NCBI GenBank assembly: GCA_012845835.1
Contig: JABAKD010000016.1
Coordinates: 23,776,053 to 23,840,052 of the forward strand
Length of the DNA: 64,000 nucleotides
Direction: 5' to 3'
DNA from: Undaria pinnatifida
Lineage: Eukaryota > Sar > Phaeophyceae > Laminariales > Alariaceae
Numbering within the stretch: position 1 is the stretch's first letter; each line of letters begins with the position of its first letter. Below the pieces are notes generated by a model that did no database searches, was not told where the DNA came from, and saw only the letters and a list, made by a program, of their open reading frames with translations. A program made the position numbers and the translations under genes. Shown in pieces: positions 48,801 through 60,137 of this stretch.

Positions 48801-49630
48801 GAAAGACAGGCTAATAACTCTGAAATGGAAGACCACCTAGCGAAAAGAAGAGATCAAACCAAAGTAATAAACAAGCCGTACAGCAGACAACAAATAAAAT
48901 CGAAATCAGAATCCATCGTACGGACGTATTGGGTACGCGCTTGTATAGGTAAGGGTGTAGATGCTAGGAAGAAGGGCGGCAACCGTCAGCTGCTGCTACA
49001 CTGCACTCCTTGCCCGAGAACAAAAGAAAAGCAAATAGATTAGGTAAAACCATGGTCTATTCATTGGACATTAAGTGCTACTGCAGGCTCCGAAACCAAT
49101 TGTAGGGGGCGCATGCTTGAATGCTAGGTTCCGGTATCAGTAGCGCGGCAACTGCCCTTTAATTATGTGAAAGGATCCATATAGCGTCGATGACCCTGCG
49201 GTAGTGCCGGGCTCAAATATCGATTTTATCGTCTGCCTCACCTTGATTTTTGGTTCAATTTCCCGGTTTAGGTGCTTTGCTCCAATATCGATATCGTTTT
49301 CGCTATGCAACTTCGAAGTCTCATCACTAGCACTATGCTCCAGTATCGATAGTGTCGATTGCCCTTCATGGCACTATGCTCCAAGACTGATAGTGTCGTT
49401 TACTCTACTATGCACCCTCCAAGGTCGGTGTTGTCATACTTTATATTTTCGACACGTTCTGACCACGACCCGCGTTCTTGTGTTTGCTATCGGTGTCGCG
49501 GCAGCGCCAAAGACTCTTCGATATGGCTGGGGCCGGGCAGACGCCGTACCTGATTGATCCCAACACCGGCGCCAAGGGCTACGAGAGCTCTGAGATCGTG
49601 GATTACCTCGACGAGACCTATGCCCTTTGA
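42844..49630 (+). CDS. Plastid-targeted protein with two GST-N/thioredoxin-like domains (8 exons)
   Basis: Exons: 42844-43117, 45606-45673, 46248-46395, 46915-47060, 47366-47458, 48059-48118, 48581-48652, 49505-49630. All introns are GT-AG with matching phases; 328 residues end in TGA. Residues 1-22 form a signal peptide (LVLAAAALLSLC core) ending TQA-FGV; Phe at +1 is the heterokont plastid-import signature, so the protein should lie in the plastid. Domain 1 (~130-210) is a GST-N/glutaredoxin-like fold with EGCPFCRKVRE (Cys139, Cys142), the cis-Pro segment QFPYMVDP, and AMYESDDIINYLFETYG. A linker (SLGPVTTITAGLGMLPRA) joins domain 2 (~250-328): LELWGYESSPF, VVREKLCELEIPHKF, QTPYLIDPNTG, ESSEIVDYLDETYAL. 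Domain 2 has Ser258-Ser259-Pro-Phe in place of the Cys motif. No C-terminal GST helical domain follows. Plants have proteins of this two-domain type (AT5G03880 comes to mind). A redox or glutathione-related role is inferred only. Confidence 0.9.
43395..43566 (+). repeat. Dispersed repeat DR2, copy in GST-like gene intron 1
   Basis: Near-identical inverse of 25404-25580, starting in a GT run. A further diverged relative at about 44765-44890 keeps CACAGTGTCCGTGC and GTGGTCACAAACTACAAGAC. Confidence 0.7.
43640..43860 (+). repeat. A-rich AAAAC/AAAAT low-complexity tract
   Basis: Runs of AAACAAAAAC and AATAAAAT in intron 1 of the GST-like gene. They create Lys-rich and, antisense, Phe-rich frames with no similarity. 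Confidence 0.8.
43860..44665 (+). repeat. Duplicated unit of about 350-550 bases in GST-like gene intron 1
   Basis: GGCCTGGTACCTTGCTACCC, CTTCTACTCCTCCTG and the upstream ACACGCAAGG/ATGCAAGG..AAATACCCC segment occur twice, about 555 bases apart (near 43950 and 44500). Confidence 0.6.
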
Positions 49631-50936
49631 GCCATAGGAGCCATAGGAACACCACGATGGTGCACCCTGCTCCTCGTGATAATACCCATTTGCTTTGCAC
49701 TATTACACTCGCTGGGAAACGTCGGGCAAGGGTGGCTTGAGTGTGAGCTTCGTTGCTAGCTTTGGTCGCAAATTCTCACGGATTTTTCAAGGCTTTTGTT
49801 ACCGAGTTAGTGCATTTTTTTAGTGGGCAGGGTGAGGAGAGTGCTTCGACGATGTAGAAACGTCTGGTTTTGGCAGGTAGCATTTCCCCTCACGCCCAGC
49901 AATGAGTTTAAAGTCGAACAGGTTTACATTGTTATTTTTGGAGGGCATCCTGGTAACGCGTCCGCGTATCTCGTATATGGATCTAGTGGTTCAGGGAGGT
50001 GCACAACGGTGTTGTTGGTTGTCGGGAGACTCCCTTTAGGTGCTGACCGTACCGCCAACAAAAAAACGAACAATGTGTGTGTGGCAACCTTTTTTGCTCA
50101 TATTAATAGTACTCAAAAGCACACCAGAACTTGACCTGTGCGATTCAACCTTTGCCAGCACCATTTACAAACGCCGTACGCATTCGGTTCGGAAGAGCCT
50201 CTGTGCCGGGCGTCGTGCCTCTACAGGATGAGTCTGCCTAGTGACAATGACCTTTGGGTTGAGATGGATCTGCCGAACTAGGGAGGGAAGGCTTTCCCGC
50301 GCCCCCTGACGTGTCCTCTTCATGTGGATAGTGGTCGGTGTCAAGGTCAAGCGCGAGCGTTCATTGACGTTCTACATTCGAATTCGGAGTTGATCTTGGT
50401 TGCGGCTGCGATGCTACTGCTCTGTGCTTTCATCGTCACAACACCGAAGCACAGCACAAAGAAGGGTAAAAGGCACAAGTCGCGTGTTATCGTGGCACTG
50501 AGGCGTACGGTCATGTACGTTCAACTGCTTACTGTAGTGTTCGTGCTTATACAGAAGCTTTACAGTAGATGGAAGTCCCGTCCTCTTTCCTACGTCTTCA
50601 TGACGCGTGATTGCCTTAAATGGCGAAGACCTAAAAACAGAATCATGTGCCTGTCGTGAATGCAGCGGCTGTCCGTTGCCCATGAAACGTATTCCGCAAC
50701 AACAGGTAGCACCGACCAGCTCTACCACTCATCTACGGCAAAACGTAGTACGTCTACTGTACATGTATGCTCTTGCCAGATATGGGCAGAAGTAACGTGG
50801 AATGTCTGGTACCTGCTATTAATACGAATGGCAATGATTTTTGAGTGTGTTTCCGCAGTGTCGTGTACGCGGTACGGTCGAGTACTGTATGAGCATCGAG
50901 AAAGATGCGGGCCCCCGCGAAGTTGAATGTACGCAC
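49631..50936. other. Intergenic spacer between GST-like gene and twinfilin gene
   Basis: No gene or notable repeat recognised before the inverted-repeat element at 50937. Confidence 0.5.
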
Positions 50937-51155
50937 AAGGTTTTTTAGATTTGCACGTGAATTCAATAGGTCTAGCGGTATATGTATGGCGGCTCCCTAT
51001 GTGCAGGCAGGTTGCCTTGCCCAGACTAACCCGACCCGACCCCATACCTGGCCCTAACCCTAACCCTAACCCCAACCCAACCCTTTGGAGGCTCGAGGTC
51101 TGCTCTTAAGGTCGGCAGGGGCAGTATGGAGTTCACGTGCAAATATTAAAACCTT
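50937..51155. mobile_element. Short inverted-repeat element with telomere-like repeats, copy B
   Basis: Ends are AAGGTTTTTTAGATTTGCAC and, inverted, AAAACCTT preceded by GTTCACGTGCAAATATT. The inside matches copy A in reverse, with CCCTAACCCTAACCCTAACC at about 51056-51075. Without the MITE its length is 219 bases. It lies about 350 bases upstream of the twinfilin start codon. Confidence 0.7.
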
Positions 51156-51506
51156 CGCCGAGTGCTTTCTAAAGTCTCCGCGTGTTCCCAGTGACGCGTA
51201 TCTATCCAAGGGTAGGCGCCAAAAGCAGGGCACGACGATCCTCCGTACCCAGCGTTGGTAGCTACCAAAGCTACCAAATGCGCTCGGGAGGCATATGGGG
51301 CAGCCACGTACACAGCTATACACCCGACAGGCTGAACGGTTGAAAATCATGCTGAAGCACCCCTCTGTAAAAAAAATAGACACATCTTTTGGAAACCCAT
51401 GGACGCCAAACGCAAAACCAAAGCTTCTACCTCCCACTCACAACACGGTGGTACCAATCGTACCAGACTAGACAGCAGCGTACGCGAGACTCGAGAAGAA
51501 GAGACA

Positions 51507-54500
51507 ATGACAGCTCGTGCTTTCCTGCGTCTCTCCGAGGGTCTCCGCGAGGCTTTTGCCTCGGCCCAGGACGACGAGACGTTGCGCTACTTGCGTGTGG
51601 AGGTTGTCGACGGAGACCGCCTTGAGGCGGTGGGTTCCAAGCAGAAGGGGGATCTGGAGACCGATTTCGATGCTCTTGCCCAGGCAAGTGGGAGACAAGA
51701 GTGCAAGACGGTGATGGTTGTATGCGGGTTTGCACCATGCTATTGCTGTCCCATGACATGTTGCACCGCTAGTATGACCTTTGAGCTTGGTGGAAGGCGC
51801 GCGATATGGTCGCAGAATACAGATATGTTCTGTGATATGTGCTGTTTTCGTTTGTTTATGTTCTGTCATCGGTACGGGTTGTATCGTAGCTTTTGTGTAA
51901 AAATTGGGTACATTGTCGTAGCTATTTAAACGAGACAACACAAGAGAAGCTTCAACGTTCCCTTTGGCATTGCTTGGTGTGCATGGATGCCCTGGGTGTA
52001 TCTCGGATGAATTGAGTCTCTGGAAACTATTAAGTCTAGACTGATGCTACCATAGGATGCTATCAGATGACGTCGCTCTCGGTTTGTGCGAGCGAGAGAT
52101 CGGGCCTGACTAGCGCGTGCTTCTGCTACAGGATACCAGGTATGACACAAGGTCAACGGTAGCCCAGCACGCTGTTGGTCTGATTGGTCTAAAATTTTTC
52201 AGTTATTTGCTACAATACTTACCGAGAGCTGGCACCGCAGCACGTCCTCTTCCCTCTCCCCGACATCAAACTCCGGGCAATGGTGACTCGACCTAAATGC
52301 AGGACCGACAGGAAAAACGAAATCGGCCGGTAGTTGGTCTCATTGGTCGAGGCTGGCCTTTCTGCTGCCCTCATTTTTTTCTGTTTTTTTTTTCTTTTAA
52401 CACCGCCCAATGAGCAGCGCGACTGCCCCTGCCGACCTCTAGAATAGACCTCGAGCCCCCCAGACGGTTGGGGTTAGGGTTAGGGCTAGGGTTAGGGCTG
52501 GCGTCGGGTTGGTCTCGACAGACGTGTACAATTGAAATTGACCAACAAGGACCGGAAGGCAGTTTTTTGCCTATCCGTCCTGCAGTTAGGGGGAGCCGGC
52601 GGTTATTCAACGTTCGACTCTCTTTGTGGTTGGTGGCAGACATTTTAATATATCAATCCTGAGGAACGCAACCTCTCAGACTGCAGCCGCAGGATAGCAA
52701 ATAGCAATTCGACCCTTCAAGCTACAAATAATGCTTCAACACCGCTTCAAGTTCAGCATAAGTTTTCGTGTACGTACGCAGACACCCAACTGAGTTTTCG
52801 TTGTTGTCGTTGTTGTTGGTGTTGCCATTTATCTCTTCCTCCATGTCTCTTCCTCCGCCTCTCCGCCTCTCCCCATCTCTCTCCGTCTCTCTTCATCTCC
52901 ATACACCAGGAAGTCGAGGAGAAGGCACCATGCCTTTTCTTACTCGCGCTCGACGCGCATGAGCTCAAACTAGTTACTGGCCGAGGAGCGGGGGTTCCAG
53001 CTGCAGTAGGCGGTGGCCGCGGCGGTAGCGGTAGCGGCGGCGGCGGCGCAGCGGCACCGCGTCTATGGCTGCTGGTCGCTTGGATCCCCGATGATGCGAA
53101 GGTAGGCGCGCTGAGTTTATGAATAGCGGGTAGTAGATGGCAATCGCGTGCTGCTCTGAGCATTGGCATGTTTTATTTTATTTCGTTTCTTAGGTAATAC
53201 AAGGGGCTTCGCCGGCGGCCGCCGGTTGCAGACTGGCGTGATGCCCAAAATATTAGCAGCAGCTATGGATGTCGTGAATGATGTAGGTCAGACTTGATGC
53301 CAAGAGTGGAGAGTGCTCTCTGTAGGTGGCGAGTTCGTTTGGTATGAAGACCGCCAGAAATTGTAGATCGCCATCTAAAAAACTACACACTCCGTAGTAC
53401 GCGCGATCGAGGTATCACACACAGTTTGCAAATATGACTTTCAGGAAATAAAGTACGCTCACAGCTGATGTTTTCTACGATCTCGCCTGTCTTCGATCTC
53501 TTGGCCGGAGACCGACTCAGCGAGTCCATAAGGAGAGCTTGGCAGTTGAAAGATGCAAGAGAGTGGGAGAGTACCACTGCTGTTGTAGTGCGCAGCATTG
53601 TGCTGGCGATGGTCGTGGCAGCTGGTGGGCGGTGGGCGACAACATCTCAAAAAAAGTGGGACATAGCGGGCGCTATGTCCCGCACTGTGTCCCGCACCGC
53701 GAAGCACAACAGCACAGCGGAATGTTTTTCACGAGGTACTCATATTGAGGTGTGAAAGGACACACGCTACGTGCGTGTGAATTACTCCATTCAAGACAAC
53801 CTGCACGCACCAAAAGCAAACAGCAACGAACAGCAACAAAACGCAACCCCGCATGCAAAAAAGATTATGTCTGTGGAATCGGTGGAATCGCCGTTTTTCT
53901 CGATTGACCGCTGGACTGTCGATTGTCGATCGACTGATGCCTGGAACACAGCACAGTAGTTGTTGCGAAAAAGGATGTTGAGCTTGCACCCATGCAGATG
54001 CAGCAGGATCTTAGGCGCCATGTACCATGCCTCAACATCCCCGTTGGTATTGCCCGCTGTAGTGGCCCATGCCCCGAGCCCCCGTCCCAGTTGTCGCGAG
54101 TTGCGGGCTATACGCTTTGTCCAAAAAAGCAAAAAAGGATTTCGCAGAGGTCTCCAATGTTTGCTGAAACATAACACATGCATGACATCACCACATACGC
54201 CATCGCCACAAAACGTGGAGGGCGTGTTTGTGCCGGGCGGGCGAAGCATGTCGTAGATCCCGAGCTTGCCGTCGCCCGCACAGGTCCTCACGAGGTTGGC
54301 GCCGGCAGGACGGCCAACCCTCCCGGGAGACCGGAGGTCGGAGAGCACGCCTCCGAAGAAATCGCGACAAAATACAGGTCCTGCGACGAGCGGTGTGGGT
54401 CAAAACGCTGAGCGCAAGGCTAAGAAAAGAGATTTGTAGATGTATCTATTTTTCAAGCGCGTGTTCGGTATGGTACGTACCGAGGCGTATCGGCGGTATA

Positions 54501-57500
54501 GACCGCCGGTATTACCGGTACCGGACACTGCGGTAAGTTCGGTACGGCGTCAATACCGGTACCGGAAACTTCGGTAAGTTCGGTATGACATCAATACCGG
54601 CACCGGAAATTTCAGTAAGTTCGGTACGACATCAATACCGGTACCGAACACTTCGGGAAGTTCGGTACGGCGTCAATACCGGTACTGGACATTTCGGTGA
54701 GTTCGGTACGCTATCAATACAGGTACCGGAAACTTCGGGAAGTTCGGTACGACATCAACACCGGTACCGGACACTTCGGTAAGTTCGGTACGACATCAAT
54801 ATCGGTACCGGACCCATCGGTAAGTTCGGTACGACATCAATACCGATACCGGCGGTACCGGTATGCACGTATGTACCGGTACCGAACACTTCGGTGAGAT
54901 CGGCACAACATCAACCCGGTACCGGACACTTCGGTACGTTTGGCACAATATCAACCCGATTCCACCACATTGTGACGTCACACCAATACCGGTATCGGAC
55001 ACTTCAGTAAAATCGGCACAACATCAACCCGGTACCGGACACTTCGGTACGTTTGGCACGATATCAACTCGACTCCACCACATTGTGACATAATCCCTTG
55101 GAGCTTTAGCTCCAGGCAGCACTCCAAGCCACACACACCCCGTGTCCCCAAGCATCTTCCAGTACGCTCGATATATCGAGACTCTGAGCACGCATGAGCA
55201 AGGGCGCAACTCCCCAGAATGAGGTGGCCTCCAGCAGTGATGCCACCGCTTCTTGTAGCGGGTCATCTCTAAAGTTTGCCAGCTGTCACACACACCAGCA
55301 CCGGCGGCAGAAGTAATCGACGTGGACGCGGAAAAGAAAGCCGTGCCGGTGATTTTTCCTTCTCCTGTGTACAACTCGCTCACGGGAGACGTGTAAGAGT
55401 TGCCGGCGGAGACGATCAAAGCCATCGATGGTTTCCCGGTGCCGGCCGGTTTTCGGAGGGAAGGGACGCGTGAAGCCTCGTTTATGTACTCGGTTGGCGT
55501 GTACGTCTTACCTTTTGAACAGCGTGTCAAGACAAAGATCAAATAAGAGAAAAATATTGAAAATATAAGAACCAATTATAATTCACTTCAATTTATACCT
55601 CAGCAGCGGGTACCCCCGGCCAATACCGCATTTGCTCTGTAAATATACCGCCAGTTTATGTCTAGTTTATGTACCTAAGCGCAAGTGTGCGTCGGTACTT
55701 GCCGGCGGTATATACCGCCGGTACTGCCGGTATATGTATTCAATTGTGTACAGGTACCGGTATTGGTACCGGTACAGAATTTCGTACCGGTACCGGACGC
55801 TTCGGTAAGTTCGGTACGACATCAATACCGGGACCGGAAACTTCGGTAAGTTCGGTACGACATCAATATCGGTACCGGAAACTTCGGTAAGTTCGGTACG
55901 ACATCAATACCGGTGTCGGACACTGCGGTAAGTCCGGTGCGATGTCAATACCGATACCGGACACTTCGGTAAGTTCGGTACGACATCCATAACGGTACCG
56001 AGAATACCGGTACCGTTCCGAGCACACCCTTGCTATTTTTGTTCCTTTTGTAAAATGCTTGTTCTTACTTTGATGCATGTCGATGTCGTCGTCTACTTTC
56101 GCAAAAAAGGTTCGGGACAAGATGCTGTACTCGTCTTCCAAGCAAGACGTCCGCCAGGGTCTAGGTCTTGGGTTCTTCGAGGGAGACTACTATGCCAACG
56201 TCCGCGACGACTTGCAGTTCAACAGCCTGGTGGCCAGCAGACGAGGCGGCAGGGGCGATCAGCTCCTGAGCGACGCAGAGTGAGGCATTCCTTTTTCCGA
56301 GACCCAGACAGGAGTGGCATATTGAAACCAAGTAAAAAAACATGGTACATTTTTTTCCGCTCTTTATTTGTTTATATAACAGAAACCCCACCCCAGTTTG
56401 AATACTTTTTCATACCGACATGATGGTGAGTGGTGTGTTGTTTTCTCTTTGGCCGTGTGCCCCTTGTATCGGGTACGAGGCAGTAGTTGGAAAGTCCTCC
56501 GCACCTATCAACCTATAGCCGGTGCGTCAACTATTAGTTGGTGTGTTTAATTATTTTCCGTCTTCTGGTCCCGCTCTTTTTTGCGTGGCAAGGTTGCTGA
56601 AGCGAGACCTGAACAAACAGGAGAGGGCGAGCGACACCGGCATGAAATCGGCGGCCATGGGCGTCATCCCATTCACGATCAACCCGGATCTCAAGGACCA
56701 GCTCGAGGCGTTCGGCACGGGAGGAGGGGACGTCAACTGGGTCGAGATGGTGCTGCTCAAAAAAATATCGGACCAGTACAGTGTACTGTAGTATGCGACA
56801 CATTCCTTTTACCTCTGCAACAATAATCCCACACAAATTCCAAGTAAGTTTTAGCCAAAAACGTGCTGTTCTAGAAGGGTGAAGAAACTCTTGCTTTCGG
56901 TCACGCTCGTATTCTTATTTAGGGTAGGGTTTGTTCTAAAGTAAGTTCGGTTTTAAAACAGTTCGCTTATGTTTCAAGCAAAAGTCGAGTCAAAATGCAT
57001 CAACTCTGAATTCCGTAGGTTCTATCGCGTACTCCTATGTGCTACTGTTTGTCGGATGTCCAGTTTCGCCTTTGGAAGTCTGTGTGTAGCTCGCTCTGTA
57101 TTGGTACTGCTGTTCACAGCTGTTCGCTGCTGTTGTGCTTCGATGTTTACTTCCTCTGAGTTGTACGTGCCGACCCTTCTCAGGCTTTTTCGTTTGTTCA
57201 GTTTGTTTCACATTGACGAGAGAACAAACAAGCCCGGCGCACGCCTGCCTGCCTTTACAAAACCCTGATGTCCCTCGCCGCTGCCCTTGCGCTGCTTGTC
57301 GGGCGCTGCTGCTGTTGGCGTTGCTACTGCCCCGCGTGCTTGCTCGTCGGGCGCTGCTGCTGCTGCTGCTGCTTTAGCGCATGGATGGTGAGAACATCGC
57401 TCTAGCTGGAGCGAAGGCCGTCGCGGATTCGGACAGTCTGGAAGACTTGGTCGCCGAGGTAGATGCGTACGGCGCCAGGAGTGGAAGGGGCCAGGGAAGG

Positions 57501-60137
57501 GGTGGGGGCGGGAGTTGTTACAGGTTTCGGTGGCTTATATTGCATTCTTTTTGCGGTGTTGGTGCGATGCGTGTGGAGGCAGGGGCGGCAAGGGCGGAGG
57601 GGACACTTGGTGGTGGTAGTGATGGCGTAGTTGCAACCGTCGCGCAGTTCAGGGGTCTCGGGATGACTTCCGCACATTTCTGCAGTCGGGTTACTGTTGG
57701 TTTCGAGACGCAAGCTCTTCAAATGTTAGGTTATTGGTGCATACCGGAAGATCGATCGACACGGCGCATGTACCCGCCAATCGGCTGGCAGTGTGCGGAA
57801 GCCTCGGCGGCCCCGGTAAATTCCTGACAAGCAGTGACACTTTCTGGTCTACAGTTGTAGGGATCCTATGCGGATGGCTAGCCGTAATATAACTTCCGGA
57901 CAGCACCAGTCGCCGCAGATCCGCCGTGCTCCTTCCCTATAACAGGTATATTTATCTCTTACTGTGCGTATCTCTCTCTCGATCTGTCTCTCTCTTCGTG
58001 GTCGATGGCTAAACGTCTCGATCTGTACCTTTCTTGTGCCCCTTATGCTCCGTATGCCCCAACTCGATATCGCGCAGGAGGAGCCCCGGTTCATTCTTCT
58101 CCGGCGGGAGGACGCTAAATGTGAGCAGCAAGTGCAAGTCATGACGTTTCGGGGTACTTATCGCCCCACCTCACACGTACTTTGACGAATTGTCAAATAT
58201 CGGCTTGAAATTTGACGTGCAGATGCAAGATGACGAGCGGTGTTGGGTACTGCGCTGATAAAATATGTATGTTCTTCATCGACCCTGTACGTTCTTGATA
58301 TGGAATACTCGGTACCAGGTATGAATTAGGCAGCGGTAAGTCCTGAGGATGGATTGTTAGGGACTAAGGATAGGGAATATCTGTCGAGACACGACCCTGT
58401 TTATACACTTTGAGATACAATAGCTGTCGCTAAATCGAGCGACAGCTGATAGATGTAACTGTCGTCAGACGTGTGCGTCCACGGGCCACAGTGTCTGCTG
58501 TCGCCCTTCTGGCGTTGGCGCACGGACCGAGTTTGGGTCAATCGCCTCCAACGGACGTCTCTCCATGATGACTTACTCTCACCACGAGACAGCAGTAGAT
58601 ACACTCAGCGGACACACCCCTAGCGGGCACACACTCTCCATGCCCGCTCTCCGCTGGCCACTATTGTCGCCCGCTGCGCCCGTTGTCTGTGTGCTGCCCG
58701 CTGTTTTAGCGCTGTGTGCCGCTGCTGTGTGTGTGTGTGTGTGTTTTGTTGCTCCGTGGTGGTATGCCTCCACCTGCAGTCTAAAATCAAATGATCCCAC
58801 ACTAAAATCAAGAGTAGTCGAAGACACGCACGCAAACTATTTTTTTTTCATGGGAGCCTATATTGCGAGGCCCAGGTGTAGATTAGAAACTCGCTTCGCT
58901 CGAATAAAAAATGAATGAGTACAATGAACAGGCAGCGGCTGACTGACAAGACTAGGGTTATACCTCCTTGTCCTTGTTAACAAGGCATCATGCGCCTTCC
59001 TCGCTTTGATATCCGGGGACGGTAGTAATCACTTAACTTGTTTCGAGTGGAAACCCAATCTATATAAACAAAACAGCGAGTGTGCGGACCGCGTATGCTT
59101 TCTTGATGTTCGCTCTTTCTTTTCCACCACTTCTCTTTGTTTCATTATATGTTTTGGACCGTTTCAAGGTGGAAACCCTTTAGCGCACACCAATTATCTG
59201 ACAGGGGGAGGGGGACCACATGCTGTTTGTTTAGATCATTTTTCTCTTTCGCTACTCCGCTTTTGCATGTTTTCCCTCCAGTCCTTGTGTACAGCTGCCC
59301 GGAGGAGTCGGCCGTACGGCTTAAGATGACGTACTCCTCCAGCAAGGCTAGCGTTGTCGCCGCGGCGGCCGATGTGGGCATCGCGGTCGATCACATGGTA
59401 AGGTTTTCGCTTTTTTACGCTCGCTTCAGTACGATACGCCCCCTACCCAATCACGCCTGGTAATGCCCGTACTTCGAAGTATACCCGTATACAAGTGCAG
59501 ACGAGATGTCCTTTGACTGCGTTTCTCGCGCTGGAAGAACTCTCCACGACACCGATTATTTTGGGGAAAAAAACGTACGTCCAGGTTGACTACGCTTGAA
59601 TGTAGGTCACTATAACACCAACGACAGGGACAGCAACACACAATTAGTCGACAACGAATTCCTTTCTTTTTGTGCCAGCTGCGCACCGAATGGACAAGCT
59701 CTGCCGTTCGCCCATACCCGCAAAAGTCAGCTATCATCTTACATCGATTGGTATTCGCGCGCAGGTGTCAGCTACCCTGTCTCCCATCCCCAACAACAGC
59801 AGCAACAACAACGACAACATAATAAGCAGCAGCAACCACACACTACAACAACCCAACAATCGCAACAATTACCTCCATAAACCTTAACGACAACCACAAC
59901 CACAACCACAACATCACCTTATCGATATCGTGCGTTCATCAGGTGGAAATTCGCGCAGCCAATGAGATCGACGAGGCCGTGGCGCATGCTGTTCGAGACG
60001 CTGCAGACCAAGCCGCGAGGGGGGCGGGGGGTGGCGTGGGGGGCGGCGAACGCGCGACGATGGTATCTCCAGTTCCCGCCGTGTCTAGACCGAGCAGACC
60101 AGGCCGTGGACGAGCCAGGCTCACCAAGCGATCTTAG
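51507..60137 (+). CDS. TWF: Twinfilin, two ADF-homology domains (8 exons)
   Basis: Exons: 51507-51683, 52910-53101, 56110-56279, 56593-56749, 57378-57458, 58078-58120, 59282-59397, 59943-60137. All junctions keep frame and 376 residues end in TAG. The family is about 350 residues, so this is full length. Start ATG 51507 gives MTARAFLRLSEGLREAF, aligned with the start of ADF-H 1; an in-frame ATG at 51399 would add 36 residues. ADF-H 1 (~1-165) has RYLRVEVVDGDRL, WLLVAWIPDDAKVRDKMLYS and SSSKQDVRQGLG. ADF-H 2 (~190-345) has INPDLKDQL, NWVEMRMDGENIALAG, PRFILLRREDAKFLVYSCPE and RLKMTYSSSKASV. Twinfilin binds actin monomers and caps or depolymerises filament ends. A Gly-rich insert lies at residues ~82-110 in domain 1. 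The C-terminal tail is basic (GRGRARLTKRS), as in animal twinfilins where it binds capping protein. Intron 1 begins with GC (CAG/GCAAGT). Cytosolic; no targeting peptide. Confidence 0.92.
52420..52515 (+). repeat. Partial copy C of the telomere-repeat element, in twinfilin intron 1
   Basis: GACTGCCCCTGCCGACCTCT, then GACCTCGAGCCCC and GGGGTTAGGGTTAGGGCTAG, in the same order as copy A. Neither inverted end is recognisable. Confidence 0.6.
54487..55080 (+). repeat. 41-base minisatellite, block 1, twinfilin intron 2
   Basis: Units follow CGGTACGACATCAATACCGG then TACCGGACACTTCGGTAAGTT, period 41. About ten units are clear up to 54860; the rest is more divergent, with a second-order repeat ending CCACCACATTGTGAC. 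Each unit holds the palindrome ACCGGTACCGG and the string GGTAAGTT. Confidence 0.9.
55735..56025 (+). repeat. 41-base minisatellite, block 2, twinfilin intron 2
   Basis: Same 41-base unit, five to six copies. Separated from block 1 by about 650 bases of unrelated sequence and ending about 85 bases before exon 3. Confidence 0.9.
59785..59915 (+). repeat. CAA/CAG-rich simple repeat in twinfilin intron 7
   Basis: Imperfect CAACAACAGCAGCAACAAC then ACAACCACAACCACAAC, just before the exon 8 acceptor. It creates Gln/Asn-rich frames. Confidence 0.8.

Noticed and set aside
54487-56025. Regular 41-base repeats resembling a CRISPR array
   Set aside because: Units are tandem with no unique spacers, and the host is a eukaryote; this is a minisatellite.
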